DNA of 64,000 bases from Datisca glomerata (GCA_003255025.1 QANY01000156.1:48398-112397), one strand, 5' to 3'. Shown: positions 1 through 12,559, numbered from the stretch's first letter. Numbers and translations: made by a program. Notes: a model not told the origin generated them from the sequence alone.

Positions 1-740
1 CTTTATTTTCCTTAGATCTTGTGTAAATCATTTTGGGGCATAGAAATTTTTGTATTTTTTGTTTTGAATATTACGATTTAAGAATTCTGTATGAAAAATG
101 AAGAAGAACGCACAAGACGAACACTGAGAAGAAAAGAGAATAGGAATTTCATTAAGGAGTTCTGGCACCGGCAATATGATTGTCGGCATTGGAATAAACG
201 GTGGCTGTGCGCTGGTGGTGGTTGATGGTAGTAGATTGGGGCCACAGTGGGATAGTCCTATCTTCGGAGGTGATTGTTGTTACTACATGGGAAGTTTCGC
301 AGAAGCCCTAATACCATGTTACCCTATCCCTGAATGTGTCGCGAAAACCCAAATCCCATCCTTATCTTTTAAGCTTTAAATTTTGATTTTGAATTTTGAA
401 TTTTGAATTTTGAATTTTAAAATTTGAAATTTGATTTTTATAAAATTTAATTAATTTTAAAAAGATAGTTAATGGGATTATTTAATTAGGAAATATAGTT
501 TATCCTAATTACAAGGATTTTGATCAAACCTTGAAGATTACGAAGATAGACTTTTGGTGAAGAATGAGCTATTTTGGAAACATATATTCTTGAATTCCTC
601 TTTATAATTATTTCTATTTTTTAAAGGTTGTAATTTAGAAATACCCAATAGTCACTTAGTTCCTCATTTGTTTATTTAATTGTTAAATAAAAGTTTATTG
701 ATATGATTGATAACATGACCATGCATTAGTCGATCATGGC
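1..740 (+). mobile_element. Ty1/copia leader (5' internal region), left-arm copy
   Basis: This matches the region following the primer binding site of the copia element at 60,379-61,434 (shared landmarks: CTAGATCTTGTGTAAA, GGTTGTAATTTAGAAATACC, CATGCATTAGTCGATCA) and the reverse complement of 45,860-46,763. In the right-arm copy the primer site and LTR follow immediately, so the left-arm LTR should lie just upstream of position 1. A reading frame at 176-379 is not conserved between copies and I do not regard it as a gene. The leader joins a minus-strand pol fragment near 740. Confidence 0.75.
378..424. repeat. Short tandem repeat of TTTTGAATTT-like units
   Basis: Units of about 8-10 bases (TTTTGAAT) repeat several times with small changes. 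The mirror image is at about 46,270-46,345 in the right arm, where the array is longer. It lies in the copia leader. Confidence 0.8.
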
Positions 741-1336
741 TTGTTGCTATTTATAGAATAAAAAGAGACAGAACCTAAACAAGACTTATTTGAAGACTCT
801 TTGCAAACAAGTAAAACATATTTCACTGAGCAACGAAATGCAGAGGTAGTGAGAGCATTGTCATCAGGAAAATTTAACACATACAAGCCATTTTTTAGTA
901 CTCCTTTGTTTAGAAGTGTCCCCGAAGTATCAACATGAAATTCAATAAAAATATCATTGTCCTTAGTCAATTTTGAAACATCAACTAAGTTTTTCTTGAT
1001 TTCAGGTACTTTAAGCAAAGAATCTAGTTTTGACGAATACAGTTTAGAAGGAAATATTGCATAATCAACATGAGTTATAGAAAGCTACTTACCATTACAA
1101 AAAATAAGTTTTTCATCTCGATTATACTCATGTTCCAGACAAAAATTGTCCAATTCAAATGTTACATGATTCGTGGTTGAACTATCTGGATACCATGACA
1201 TGTCATACTCGGGTTCAATTGAAGCTATGTATGTTGTAGGTGAAGCTACACCATAGGGAGATAGATTAGTAGGATTTGTGAAACCAAAAAAAATAAGATT
1301 TACTTCTTCCTCCAAATTCGTTTGTATAATAACCAA
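734..1336 (-). pseudogene. Ty1/copia protease to pre-integrase fragment (left arm)
   Basis: Two overlapping minus-strand frames encode a protease-like start (WYPDSSTTNHV, where copia proteases usually read D-S-G-A/T-x-H; the Gly is Thr here), followed by the segment typical of the gag-pre-integrase region (LKVPEIKKNLVDVSKLTKDN, then GVLKNGLYVLN). The frames overlap around 1,085 and are broken by a frameshift; in the right-arm twin (45,400-45,804) the same stretch is one continuous frame. It is a retrotransposon remnant, with no integrase core or RT attached. It lies opposite in strand to the copia leader next to it, so the junction near 740 is either a rearrangement or a join between two elements. 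Confidence 0.8.
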
Positions 1337-2560
1337 CGGAAAGCATGAGAGAAAGAAAGATGCACAAACGAAAGAAAAATGGCAACTTCATAAAAAGTAT
1401 GGAAAGCACCCAGCAAACTGCAAACCTGACTTTATAGGATGAGCACCTATCTAAACAAACAAAACCAAGAAGGTCACTAGCGTCCACCCAGGTCAAGGTT
1501 CTCGCCGATATCTTTTCTCAAACAAAAAAAGTGAAAGTAGGTGCAAATTCTGACATCACCACAGCCCACTTTGTTTTCTTTCTCGAGAAGCGGCATACCG
1601 AAAAAGGCCCATACTCATATTCAAACATGTTTTCCAGAAATGTTTATTTGCATTGTTATTTCATCTATCAAAGGTGCTAAAGGTTTAATTAGCATAAATT
1701 TTAATGTTTCACTCCAAATCTCCTTGCTTCTTTTCAATTCTTCTTTATCGGCACATTAGAAGTGCTTGAATTACTTCTAAACTCAAATCATATGTTCTTG
1801 ATGTTACACTAACTTCACAGAATCATACTAAGGCTGACGCCATTACGAATGTAAAGAACCATTTCTTGATCACTTACTGCTTATCCTGCAGATGAAAGAC
1901 TCGCACCAATCTTATAGAGTTTATAATAGTTTCTTCATTTTTTGTAATGAATTCCTAAGTTGCATCATTTTTGCCTTTGATTGATTGGAAAAACTTCTTT
2001 CAAGCGAGTTCTAGAAATTTTGCGGAAAAGATATGAGGTTACATTGTTCTCGCTTCCTCTTTGGTTATAGAAATACTTCTCCAAGACCCATACACATTGA
2101 GTTCGAGAGCTCAAAGTACATGAGAGAAGCATAGAAGGTAAATCTTATTAGCATTCAACGTATACAGCATAACTCGCATCTTATAATAGGTAAATATGAA
2201 AAAACTATTTGAACTTAAAATATAACATTTCTTGAAATAAAAAGAATAATAAATATATAAATCAAGAAATAATATAATAAACGTGCATGCACATGTAGCA
2301 GCTTATCCACAGACTATGGTAGATAATATCCCTTAACACCCCTCCCTGTCACGTGTAGCACGACATAATTTGGGAAGGTACAAACAACAAGAGGCAAAGA
2401 CAAATAGTTATTGGGGCTGAGACATGATAGAATCAAGCTCAGATACCATATAAGATTTCAACCCAATACCATTTGGTACTAGCTGAAGGGGACCAACATG
2501 TATCTAAGTACATGAAGATCCTCACTCATGATTGATATTGGAGTAAAAAGATATGATTAT
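1337..2560. other. Non-coding retroelement debris with primer-site-like and polypurine-like motifs
   Basis: No intact gene. On the plus strand about 1,365-1,430 reads like a decayed copia gag zinc-knuckle tail (TKEKWQLHKK, then HPANCKPD). On the minus strand TGGTATCTGAGC (2,438-2,449) resembles a tRNA-iMet primer site, and GGGAGGGGTGTTAAGG (about 2,331-2,346) resembles a polypurine tract followed by an LTR start (TGTTA). No matching LTR pair could be seen, so these are weak hints. Mirrored at 44,000-45,280. Confidence 0.4.
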
Positions 2561-4029
2561 TGATGGTAGTTGGTTTAGTTGGAACAAGAGGTAAACCAAT
2601 CATTGATGTTTGTGCACACTTTGATTTGGTTTGGTATGATATGGTCTCCTACATGGAGGTTCGATTCGGTTCTAGATTACTTGAAATGTGTCGTGTTGAC
2701 AAAACATTATTTCGAACCAGCTCTTGCTTGTTTGATATACTTCATGCTCTTCCAAACACGCCATGTGTATGTCGCATTTTATAGTTTCAGTTATCCTTTA
2801 TTCTTTTTTCAAAAGAACTTATAATAAATAAATTTTGATCTTTTTCACATTGTTTAGTGTCTATACACTTGACTAAAATGCTACTTCAAATATTATTTGT
2901 CATAATCAAAATATGACAAGAAAGATATGTTTTTGTATATGTTTTAAATTAATCATCTAGAACTTTACTAATTATGATTATCACAATAACGTATTAAAGG
3001 AAAAAAAATTATAAAATGAAAAAAAGAAAAAAGGAAAAGCAAAAGCAAAGGAAATCGCACTAATGATCTTATTTTACAACGGAACTCTTATTTGAAAAAA
3101 GACTCGGACGGTGAAGGAATTTTTTTATTTGAAGAATTTATAAAGAGAAAATTTTCAACCACATAGTCATTTAAGATAAGTCTAACTTATAAGACAAGTC
3201 TAATCAATTATATGAAAGTTAGCAAAAAGTTGGGTAGAAAAGAAGTTGGGTAGAGATATGGGTTGATAGCATATAAATAAAATAAAAAATCGCCTAATAA
3301 TGGCTCATGTAAGAGGTTTTGTGAAAAGGTAGAACGTGATACATGCCATTTTCATTATTTAAAGTAGCCAAGTGAGTGTGGAAATGATTGTTCTAGCATC
3401 CATCCTTTGTATAATAATAATTTATTGGTTAACAATTTGATATTTTAGTTGCATAATGGAGAAAAACTCTTAATAATTGCAATATTGTCCTACATTACCT
3501 ATACGCATCCATTGTGTGGTTGTTATAAGGTCCTAGTAACCATCTCATTAGTACTTAAATTTTAAGGAGCCATCGAGTTGGACTTTTCAACTCTGTATCA
3601 AAGTTTGATTAGCCTTATGTTTTTTTGACATAAGGGTTAGGCCTATGTTTGGGTGCCAAATAGTTTTATTATTTGTTTTGTTCTAGTTCATATTGTTTGA
3701 TATAATACTTAGTTCAACTGTCATATTTTGATCTAATCGAGTCTATTAAAATGTTATTTTACATCAACAAATATATGCTCATAAGGTGCTCATTATAAAG
3801 TCAAATGTCTTTTTCTTTAACACCAAAATTTTGATTGGGCTGACTTTTTAACTCTAGAAAATTAAATTTATTTTATGTTTTTGTTGGTTAACTCTTCTTT
3901 ATCAAGACAAAATCTAGAGTTACTTTTAGTTTTTGATGAAATATAATTTATAACCTTAGAAATTGAGTTCATTTCCAATTTGATCTCTTCAAATATTTTA
4001 CTTGGTCACTCATACAAATCATTAGTAAT
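2561..4029. other. AT-rich palindrome-arm DNA, no gene recognised
   Basis: Several short frames (for example 2,560-2,784) lack any family resemblance and are not kept open in the mirror copy at 42,560-43,990. An A/G-rich stretch lies at about 2,999-3,052. I see no LTR, terminal inverted repeat or coding domain. Confidence 0.6.
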
Positions 4030-6200
4030 TAATTCTATTCGCCAACATCAATCATAATGTGAATTCTGTTGCTGAATCTAGTGCTTGTAAAGATCGTTCT
4101 TTCTCTTCTTGTTGTGTTATGTATTTCTACTCTCCCAGATTGACTTGGTATTCTTGTATTGAGGAATGTTTCCCTTTTAACTTTTTATGATTTCAATTTT
4201 ATAAAAAAAAAACAAAAACCTCATCCATCAACATAATCTATATGTTTTGTTATTCACATGGCAGACACATATTCCATTTGTGAAAAACAATGCCAATTTC
4301 TCATTTCAAGATTAAGAAACCAAAACCTATGTTTGGATCTTTGAAAATTGGAGGTGAAAAAATGGAGAAAAAGTAAGTGGACTTAGAAGTAAAGTGAAGT
4401 ATATTATTAATACAATAAATTCTTTCTTATGATGCTTTGCTTTTATATATTTCACTCTGAACAATATAAATATAATCCTTTATTTTTTTTCCTATTAATT
4501 TTTAAGATCTAAAAATAGCCTATAACTAATGTTGACAAAATTAAAACCTCAAAGACCAAACTAAAAACAAATTACAAACTTCAATACTACTCTTTTTATG
4601 ATGCCAATGAAAATTTATTTTGAATTGTTAAAAAATTGTTTTCTTTTGAATCTTAATAGGTTTAACAAATTAAATAGGAATATCTTTTGTAGATTGTTGA
4701 GAATCTTTAAATATTAGTTAGAAGAATGATCTCTTTTTTTTCTTAGTGACAAAATAAATGTTTCGGTTCAGATTTCGTAATTTTCTTGGCTATTTTTTTA
4801 GTATACTAATTAACCAATTAAGTATTATGTAAGTCATCAATTGAGCTAATCACGTCATATATATTATTATCTCATGATCATACATAGGAGGATCACACCA
4901 TCAGTTGAGAACAAAAGTTAGGTTCAGCCTTAATGTGAAGGTGTGCAAGCTAAAATTAGTTATGCACTAACGAATTGTTGAATGATGAATATCCTTTTAG
5001 ATTCAGTCGTGAAATGACTTTTGAGCCAAGATCCTAGTAAAATTGATGAATTTCAATGAATATAAATGGTTGTGTGGATAACCTCTACATTTTTAGAAAA
5101 TTACAAAATTTATTATACATATTTCAAATTGTTGTGTGGATAACCTCTATTAATATTTTTGTGTATTTTGCATTAGAAATATAAACTTCTTATACCATGA
5201 CTTTTGTAAGGAAAGACATGATTTATGTAATTCTATTTAAGGGAAGGAACGATTTATATAATTCTAATTTACTTGTTAAGATACCTTATGTTTGTCAAAC
5301 GACTAAAAAATACTATTATATTTTACTGGATGAAAATTTCTATTAAGGTATACGTCCTAATGAAATTGTAGGAAATTAAAATGATGGCGTCTGATTTCCA
5401 TATATGTAAATACTATTACATAAATTTTATAAAATAGTTGTTTGCTCTAGAAAATTATCACTATAGAGGCATGGGTTATTTCATAATCATAAAGTCAATG
5501 TCTTATATGCTTGTTAGGCATATAAATCACATAATGGCCACGTGTTCAAGGATCATAAAGTTTGAAACGATCGTATGTGTCAGTTTAGAATTTAACCAAG
5601 TTACAATTGACCAAAATATAAATGAGAGGAGCATTCAACAACAATGAATTTGAGAGGAGTGAGGTTTTCACCAAAAAAGAAAATAAATGTAGGTTTTTTT
5701 CAAAAATGTATATGGCCCTAGTAGTCTGTATTTGCAAAACATTTAAAAATAGTATGTGGTAGAGAATAATATAATCATTCACATTTCTTTCCTTTCCCTA
5801 CTAAGTTTTAAAATCCAATCACTGCCTATAGATGTTTCACAATTTCTAATAGAAGCATCTAACAAATGTTGACAAAACTTAAACTTCAAATGCAAGCTAA
5901 CAACAAAATTACAAACTTGATACTACTTTGTTTCTTGAAATTTAATATTTATTTTAAATTATTCAGAATTTACTTTCTTTTGAATCTCACCATCTTTAAG
6001 AAATAAGATAGGAATATCTTTCACATGTTGTTCCAAATTTTTGAATATTAGTTAGAAGAAAGATCTCTTTTTTACAGCCACCAAACAAATGTATTTTTTT
6101 GTTGAGATTCTACAATTTTCATGACTGTTTTTAGCAACACCAATATTGCGTTACATCCTTAGCATGTAGTAGTTAAAGCAAGTGAATGATTTGAAATTAG
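4030..6200 (+). repeat. Repeat family 'R', left-arm copies
   Basis: Non-coding repeat with landmarks also found at 30,190-33,892 (same strand), and reversed at 40,110-42,560 and through 48,560-58,330. Landmarks include CATCAATCATAATGTGAATT, GAATGATGAATATCCTTTTA, AACTTCTTATACCATGAC and CATAATGGCCACGTGTTCAA. About two partial units are present. The ORF at 5,438-5,647 is conserved in the other arm only because the DNA is nearly identical; it matches no protein I know. Confidence 0.75.
5131..5148. other. Templated filler at a deletion junction
   Basis: Relative to the right arm, about 255 bases (equivalent of 41,190-41,440) are missing here. In their place is TGTTGTGTGGATAACC, a copy of sequence about 60 bases upstream (near 5,070). 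This is the signature of repair synthesis copying a nearby template before end joining. Confidence 0.7.
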
Positions 6201-6239
6201 AGTGATTTTACGAAATAACACTTGTATATATTTAGCTCG

Positions 6240-6665
6240 TTATGGTCCTAAAATATAGAGAGACTCTCGAGGGTAGATTCGGGTCACCGAATTGAGGGGA
6301 GCCCGAGCGACATTAAAGGGCACACTTGTTACCTACAGTTCCTATCTATTTTATAAACACCCATCCGAACAAGTAGGGTCCGTAGTTTAGCATTTGGGCC
6401 GTAACATTTACCGATAGGCGCTGGTAGCTTGCTCCCAAGCGTTGCCTTATATAATAGTTGTGGCCACGGCCCGATGGAGCCTTAAATTTACCTATTAAAC
6501 CTATTTCATATGTGAGCCTCCAAACTTAACTTATCTCAGTACCAATTGATCTATTGAACGTGTTTCTTCAAATAATAATTCTCATAGAACGTGACTATGT
6601 CTAAGAATCGTATGTATAAACCCAAGGCCTATACAATAACTAAACATCCATTTCATATCTCACCT
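6240..6665. other. GC-richer block, unassigned
   Basis: The stretch 6,265-6,480 is visibly richer in G+C than its surroundings and separates repeat R from the copia pol relic. It is mirrored at 39,670-40,100. I see no open frame, RNA gene or known element end in it. It could be part of a retrotransposon internal region. Confidence 0.5.
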
Positions 6666-6669
6666 ACGA

Positions 6670-8161
6670 CTTTAAAACCGTAGAAGCATGCTGTGATTAA
6701 TAAGTATGCTGCACAGATTACAAAACAGACATGGGAATCAGTTTCTTTTCAGGATGATTTGTGTTTAGTAGGTCATAAATTGGTGCTTAAGCTTAAGTTG
6801 ACTCCTGGTAGTAGTATACAAAAGGTATTAAGCCAGGTTAGTTGCTAAGAGGTTTCATCAAAGCCCTGAGATTTATTTTTCTGAGACTTCAGCCTAGTAG
6901 TGAAGCATTCTACAGTGAGAGTTGTTTTGCACATTAACATCTCCTTTGGGTCAGATATTAGAAAACTAGATGTTCATAATTCACTCTTCAATGGAGTTTT
7001 ACATGAAACAATGTACATGACACAGCCTGAGGGTTACATTGATGAATTAAGACCTCAGCATGTTTCCAAATTAAAGAAAGCCCTCTTGGTTTAAAACACG
7101 CTCCTAGTGCCTGGTATGAAAAGTTGAGAAACACTCTACTCAATTGAAGTTTTAACAATACATTTTATGACACTTCAGTGTTTGCCTATAAAGCTGCCAA
7201 TAAAACTATCTTCTTTTTAGTATATGTGGATGACGTTTTATTAGCAGGCAACAATTAACAAGTCATCAGTAGAGTTATCTCAGACTTGAATACTGTCTTT
7301 GCTCTCGAAGATCTAGGATCTTTGCACTACTTCAAAGTGTTAAAGCACACAGAGATCAAACTAGTCTCTATTTAACTCAGATAAAATTTATCACAAATCT
7401 CTTGGGAAGGACTAAGATGGTAGGTGCCTAACCCCAACCTTCACCATCTTGCCGAACAATGAAACTCATAAGCTTAAGGGATCCTATTTTTGATGTTACG
7501 CTCTATAAAAGCACAATGGGTGCTCTTAAAAATTTTTCCATTACAAGGCCTAACATTGACTTTATAGTGAATAGGCTTAGTCAATTCCTTCATTCTCCCT
7601 CTGTTGTCCATTGGAAGGCCTACAAGAGGGTTCTTAGATCCATGAAAGATACAATGATAGATTGATTACATCTAAAACCCGCTTCTTCTCTCACCCTCTA
7701 AGCATTCAGTGATGTTGAGTGGTCTGGGGTCTTGGAAGACAGATGATCAACAATTGCATACTTGGTCTTCTTTATTTGTACTCTTTTCTCCTGGTCATCA
7801 AAGAAATAGCCTGTGACCACAAGATCAAGTAGTGAAAGCGAATATCTTTTACTAGCCAATGATGCAGCTAAGATTAAATGGTTTCAAAGTCTATTAAATG
7901 AGCTATATCTTCATCTTAGTCAGCCTCTAATACTATGGTGTGATAATGTGAGTGACTTAGAACTTTGCTTCTAGCCATGTATATTGAATGAGATATCCAT
8001 TTCATTTGTGACAAAGTGCTTAAGAGAGAGCTGGAAGTCAAAATTTTCCCTTATCTTGAATAGTTGGGAGACCTTCTCACAAAGTCTCTATCTACTTCTA
8101 AATTCTCAAACTTAATGTCCAAGCTTTCAAGTGAGAACATATCCTTTCATATTAAGAGGGG
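6670..8161 (+). pseudogene. Ty1/copia reverse transcriptase/RNase H relic (left arm)
   Basis: Plus-strand decayed copia pol. The frame 6,900-7,094 carries the RT segment with LDVHNSLFNGVLHETMYM and QPEGYID, in which copia enzymes usually read D-V-x-N-A-F-L-x-G. The catalytic YVDD box is visible at 7,223-7,234 (FFLVYVDDVLLAGNN). The frame 7,459-7,665 holds the later conserved block (RPNIDFIVNRLSQFLHSPS, then HWKAYKRVLR) and is followed by a ruined RNase H region. Stops and frameshifts separate these pieces, and no gag, protease or integrase is attached. A polypurine-like AAGAGGGG and an LTR follow, giving plus orientation. Twin at 38,178-39,670. Confidence 0.88.
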
Positions 8162-8436
8162 TTATTAACCAATATAGTAGCTTGAAGACTACTTTAGTTA
8201 GTAAACTAGGAGGAAGAAGTTAGTTGCAGTTAGCAAGTCAGTTCACCAACTGATATGGCTGAGCTCTACTTAATTGATTAACTACATTTCTATTTTTCTT
8301 AGCTTGTATCTAGTATAATTCTCTTACATGTAGCTTCTGTAATAAACTGATATAAATAAAAACTCTCTCACTCATACATTCAATTTAAATGCTTAGACTT
8401 TCATTCACTCTTCTCTCTCTGTTAGCTCAGCTTACA
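8162..8436 (+). mobile_element. Degenerate copia 3' LTR (left arm)
   Basis: Directly follows the polypurine-like AAGAGGGG that ends the copia pol relic. It starts TTATTAACC (a decayed TGTTA), contains a TATA-like GATATAAATAAA near 8,350 and a pyrimidine-rich leader (CACTCTTCTCTCTCTG), and ends near CTTACA. This layout is typical of short copia LTRs. No 5' LTR partner was found upstream. Confidence 0.6.
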
Positions 8437-9050
8437 GAACTTACTATGCGATTTTTTAATCCTTGTAGTTCCAAAGTCTATTCTTGGTTTATGTAAATTT
8501 TAGAGCTTAATCTTGGAGTAGATTCTTTTGGGTTGTTCAAAATCTCTTTTGGTCATATATGGGGATTTTCTCCATACGAGTTAATAAATCCTTTTTCTTG
8601 TGGTATAGTGAAGCTTAAGTTTGAATATCATTACGATTGTTATATGTACACTTTCTTGTTGAAGGGATTTACGTATAACAAAGAGATGCTTGAAGCTGGA
8701 AGTCGTAGTTGCAAATATCATAGTGAGGTTTTAATGGTGAGGTTTAGGTTTGGGGTTTTAATGGTAATTTTAAGAACATCAGATAAATTCTACATTACCC
8801 ACTTGAGTATATCGGGAGCAAAAAACTACTATAAGAAATCTTATACATTTTTAGTATATGGAAAATTCAATGTAAAATATAAACACTACAAGAATACACA
8901 AAAAATGAATATTCATAATTCAAGCATAATGTTCCCAAACTCATAAGTAATATAAGATAGTTTGACATACACATGAATGACAAACTTCTACAAAAAATCT
9001 TCTTCTGGCCATCCTCACTTTTTACTTATATTCTTGAAAGTATTTTTGTT
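8437..9050 (+). other. Unassigned region with one 137-codon frame
   Basis: The frame 8,533-8,946 (plus) begins FKISFGHIWGFSPYELINP and is the longest open frame in the left arm. It resembles no family I can name and has no signal peptide or known motif. In the mirror copy (37,608-37,808) it stays open for only 66 codons, then is broken. That argues against selection on the protein. A captured gene fragment or chance frame in AT-rich DNA are both possible. Confidence 0.35.
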
Positions 9051-9780
9051 TTGTTAAAGAAAAAATATATTTCAATGAAAAGAAACATAACTACAAAGGG
9101 CATACCCTAGGTACACAAACAAGTACTATAAGGAGAGACCACAAATATGGATTCAACAATGCAAAGCAACATTATAATACACAATAATGAAATCAAAGCG
9201 AAACAAATTAGAAAACCCTAGTAGGAAGGACCGCAACGAAGCCGCACATCATAAACAAAACTATAGAAGGACACGGTAAAATGAACCAAAATAGAAAAAA
9301 ATAACAACTAGATAGAACATAACCCTAACACAATAACAATATACCCTGCACAAAACCATTAATTCCTTAAATGAAAACCTCAAGCGTGACATTGAGTCAC
9401 GCAAAGATGCATGACAGCTAGAAACCACCACAAAAGCAACATAGGAGACATGAAAAACTGAGAATAGAACCCATAAACATGACCTCACAAAAACCACCTA
9501 TAGCAGTAGCTAAATCCTTGGAGGAAGAACATGCCTGGTGTTGCACATGCACTGACCTGAATAGAAAATCAAACACAGGCTCGAAAGACCCCACTACACT
9601 CTAGTAGGATCATGATGGGAGTAGAGATGAGGACCTCAAACACCTCACGAGGTTTATGATGGAGGTAACAATAGTTAATGACTGTTGGCGTTGGCGGCTA
9701 GGGTTTCGTGGTGAGTTCTTACAGAAAGGGGAGACAATCTCTGTAGAAACCACCATTAGCTCTTAAAAATATTATTTCCT
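9051..9780 (-). mobile_element. Putative non-LTR retroelement leader/tail (left arm)
   Basis: Read on the minus strand this runs from a leader-like part rich in CCCTAGCCGCC to a tail ending ...TTCATTGAAATATATTTTT, the style of LINE 3' ends. The frame 9,261-9,497 (minus) is cysteine- and valine-rich without recognisable domains. It is on the same strand as the LINE relic at 10,250-11,735 and probably belongs to a second, internally deleted copy. Mirror: 36,560-37,290. Confidence 0.4.
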
Positions 9781-10249
9781 ACGTAATGAGATATTAAACA
9801 ATATTTAAGTACCAAATCAGAAAAGAAATCCTTGATAAAATCACTCCAATTTAGAGATTGGAGGAGAGTTTTAACTTACTATTAAGATGAAAAGGATGGT
9901 TTTTTAGTATCTAATAATGTAAAGGGGGCCGTTAGACAACCTAGAATTTAGCAATGCAAAATTCTAAATAGAATCAGCAAATCGTGCATGAGAAGATGAA
10001 ATAAGGCTTGGCAGAAAGAGTGAGCTGAGAGATAGGGAAAGTTAAAGTGAGAGAGATGTACTTTCTCTGTATACCACATATAAGATGAAGTTTTAAGTCT
10101 TAAAATAATGACGTCTTTTAGATGATGTTGAAAGAAAAACTATCATGTAATATATTTACATAAGCTTAATTCTGTTTATAAAATCAAAGTCATTTTAATA
10201 GATAAAGGGGGCCCTATAAAATATAAGCATATGCTAGATGCTCAACAAA
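9781..10249. other. AT-rich arm DNA, no gene seen
   Basis: No coding domain or repeat end seen. Mirror at about 36,120-36,560. Confidence 0.6.
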
Positions 10250-11735
10250 TAAACAAGGCCAAGGGGCTTAAGAATAGGTCATCCAACAAAAGAGGAGCAA
10301 GTCCCCATTGAGAAATAAGATTTTTGTTAATATATGAATCATGGATATGCTTATGACTCCATAATTTGTCTCTAATGTTACTCACAATGACAGTAACAAA
10401 GAAAGTTCAATCCCTATACTTCCCCACCAAAATTCTTCAATTTCTTTCACTCCATGTATTATAGACAAAAGAGTTAAGAATGAGCTTTAACATTAAAGTA
10501 AAATTTTCTCTTAGTAATGTTTGCTAGCCACTCAACCAAATGATTCTAACTTGAGCAAGAAAGGGAGAGGCCAAAATCTTTAGTGATAGCTTGTCAAATT
10601 AGATGGGAGAAAGAGCAGTAAAAAATAAATGATTCCTACTTTTAATACGATTTAAACATAATAAGCGGTCAATGTCTTGAGCCAACTTCTAAAAGGATAG
10701 TTTTTCCTTGGTTAATAGCATGTTTCCACAGGTAAGCCAACTAATAAAACTATTATTGGGATGTTACAACAAAACTAATCTAGATTTAACTAGCCATCCT
10801 TAATTCTCTACTCCTTGATGATATAACAAGAAGAGATGGAAGATTCTCCATTCGAGGCAGCTTTCCAGACCTAAAAATCTCCATAGTTGGGGTTAGGAGG
10901 TTGCATCATAGAGAAGAATACTTAATCATAATTAAAGAAGTAGTATTGGTAGGGGCGCAGAGCCATTAACAATTGAAGATAACCAAGTTACCTGTAGATG
11001 AAAGGTCCCAACCTATGTCAATAGTAACTCCTCTTCCAAACTTGTACATCAATATTCCTAGATGATGACATTGATTACATCAAAGGAAAATTTTAGAGCG
11101 ATCTCCAATTTTAGCATGATAGTGCTCAATGACCAAAATCTCTAGCTTTTAGGAGTTTCCTCTAAACCTATGAGTAATTATTTAGAATTTTGAAGATAAA
11201 GATAGAGCCCTCATTGATGAGATGAAGATGCCACAATTTACTCCAAATTGACTGATTTGGCTTGGTTACGAGGAACCAGAGGTGTTTGGCTATTGTAGCT
11301 GAATTCCAAGCATAGAGGTCCTTCAGCCTTAAACTAACATTCTCCTTATGCTTACCAGCCTCAAACAAGTTAACTTTAAAATAAGTTTATCTTTGGGTGT
11401 TACTTGACGGTGGTATTTCCTAATGATAGCCTCAATATCTCTCAGAACCTGTCTAGGAATGATGAACAACACAACCTAATAACGAACACAGATTGAATGA
11501 GATGTAGCCTGCCTGTAAAAGAAAGGTGTTTAGCTTTCCAAGACCTAACCTTATAGATGATCATGTCCGCAAGAGAAGCATGGGCATTCTTCCACAGCTT
11601 GTAGAAATCAGGAGAATTTCTAGGTATCTAAGAAAAAGGGAGCAAAGCTCGAATCCTAAGATGTTAGAGAACCATATGGTGAAAGTCAAAAGTTCCAATG
11701 TTCACCTCCTGGCCAAGATGATGTTTTTTTATTAA
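10250..11735 (-). pseudogene. LINE ORF2 C-terminal relic (left arm)
   Basis: Minus-strand remnants of the end of a plant L1-type ORF2. Frames in order encode a block like VRSWKAKHLSFTGRLHLIQ, the downstream stretch with LKDLYAWNSATIAKHLWFL and SIWSKLWHLHLI, then a cysteine/tryptophan-rich zf-RVT-like part and an end block with NTWSERN. These match the order after the RT domain in plant LINEs. Stops and frameshifts are frequent, and endonuclease and RT core are missing, as in 5'-truncated insertions. The mirror copy on the plus strand at 34,630-36,120 has the same breaks with small differences. Confidence 0.82.
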
Positions 11736-11759
11736 CGATATGATTTTATGTGGTATACA

Positions 11760-12506
11760 TAAGATAATGATGGTTTTTAAGAAAACTTTATAAAGTCCAA
11801 ATTTCGTTTCACTCTTATTTTAACAAGCAATATACATCATGGAATGTATATAACTTAAGATGACCTTTTTTCTAAAAGATGATCTAAGGTAATTTGAAGT
11901 GACTTTCTCTTTTAAAAATGGCATTCGGTAACGTTGTTAAGGATTTTTTAACAAGTTTCTTTAAAATTATATTTTCTATTAGTTAAAGAAATTTAATGTC
12001 ACAAAATAAAAAACATAGATAAACATTTTTTTAAAGGCTTAGTATTTACGCATTTAAAGGTGGAGGTAGGAAAATATTATGAGTATAAGCCATCATTGAA
12101 TGATAATGCTCTTGGCGTGTGTGATAGTCACTTTGAAATTGCATTTGATGTTCCCAAATGCCATTTAGATATATGAAGAGCATCCATCTTAAATAATTTA
12201 TAACTATGCATAAGCATATTTATTTTATATTTTTTCCTCATAGTTTAAAATCATGCCTAAGGCACATCGCCAAAAGATTTCAGTCACGATAAATTGTTTA
12301 CCGCTGACAATATCAACAAATAAATTTAGCTCATCACTCAAAGTTATGAATGACTAATCAAATGACGTTGTTACAAAGTTTCAGAGATGAAACTTATGTC
12401 ATCGTGTAAGCCCTTTTGCGACAAAACACAAATTCATAAGTAACTATTGCTCGTCTAAATTAGTTGAAACTTAAATGGATCATGATTGACAATTAAAAAA
12501 ATCCAT
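11760..12506 (+). repeat. Non-coding arm end, diverged copy also at 20,140-20,505
   Basis: About 11,830-12,170 shares a scaffold with 20,140-20,500 on the same strand (ACTTAAGATGA, then GGTGGAGGTAGGAAA, AAGCCATCATTGAATGAT). The left/right arm match ends at CCATCGG (about 12,507), exactly opposite the N at 33,893. Confidence 0.65.
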
Positions 12507-12559
12507 CGGTTGTTCCATTATGCCACGTGATGCGGACACCGTTAACAGCCAAAGGGTGG

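Noticed and set aside
176..379. 67-codon frame as a gene
   Set aside because: Lies in the copia leader and is not conserved in the copies at 46.4 kb and 60.8 kb.
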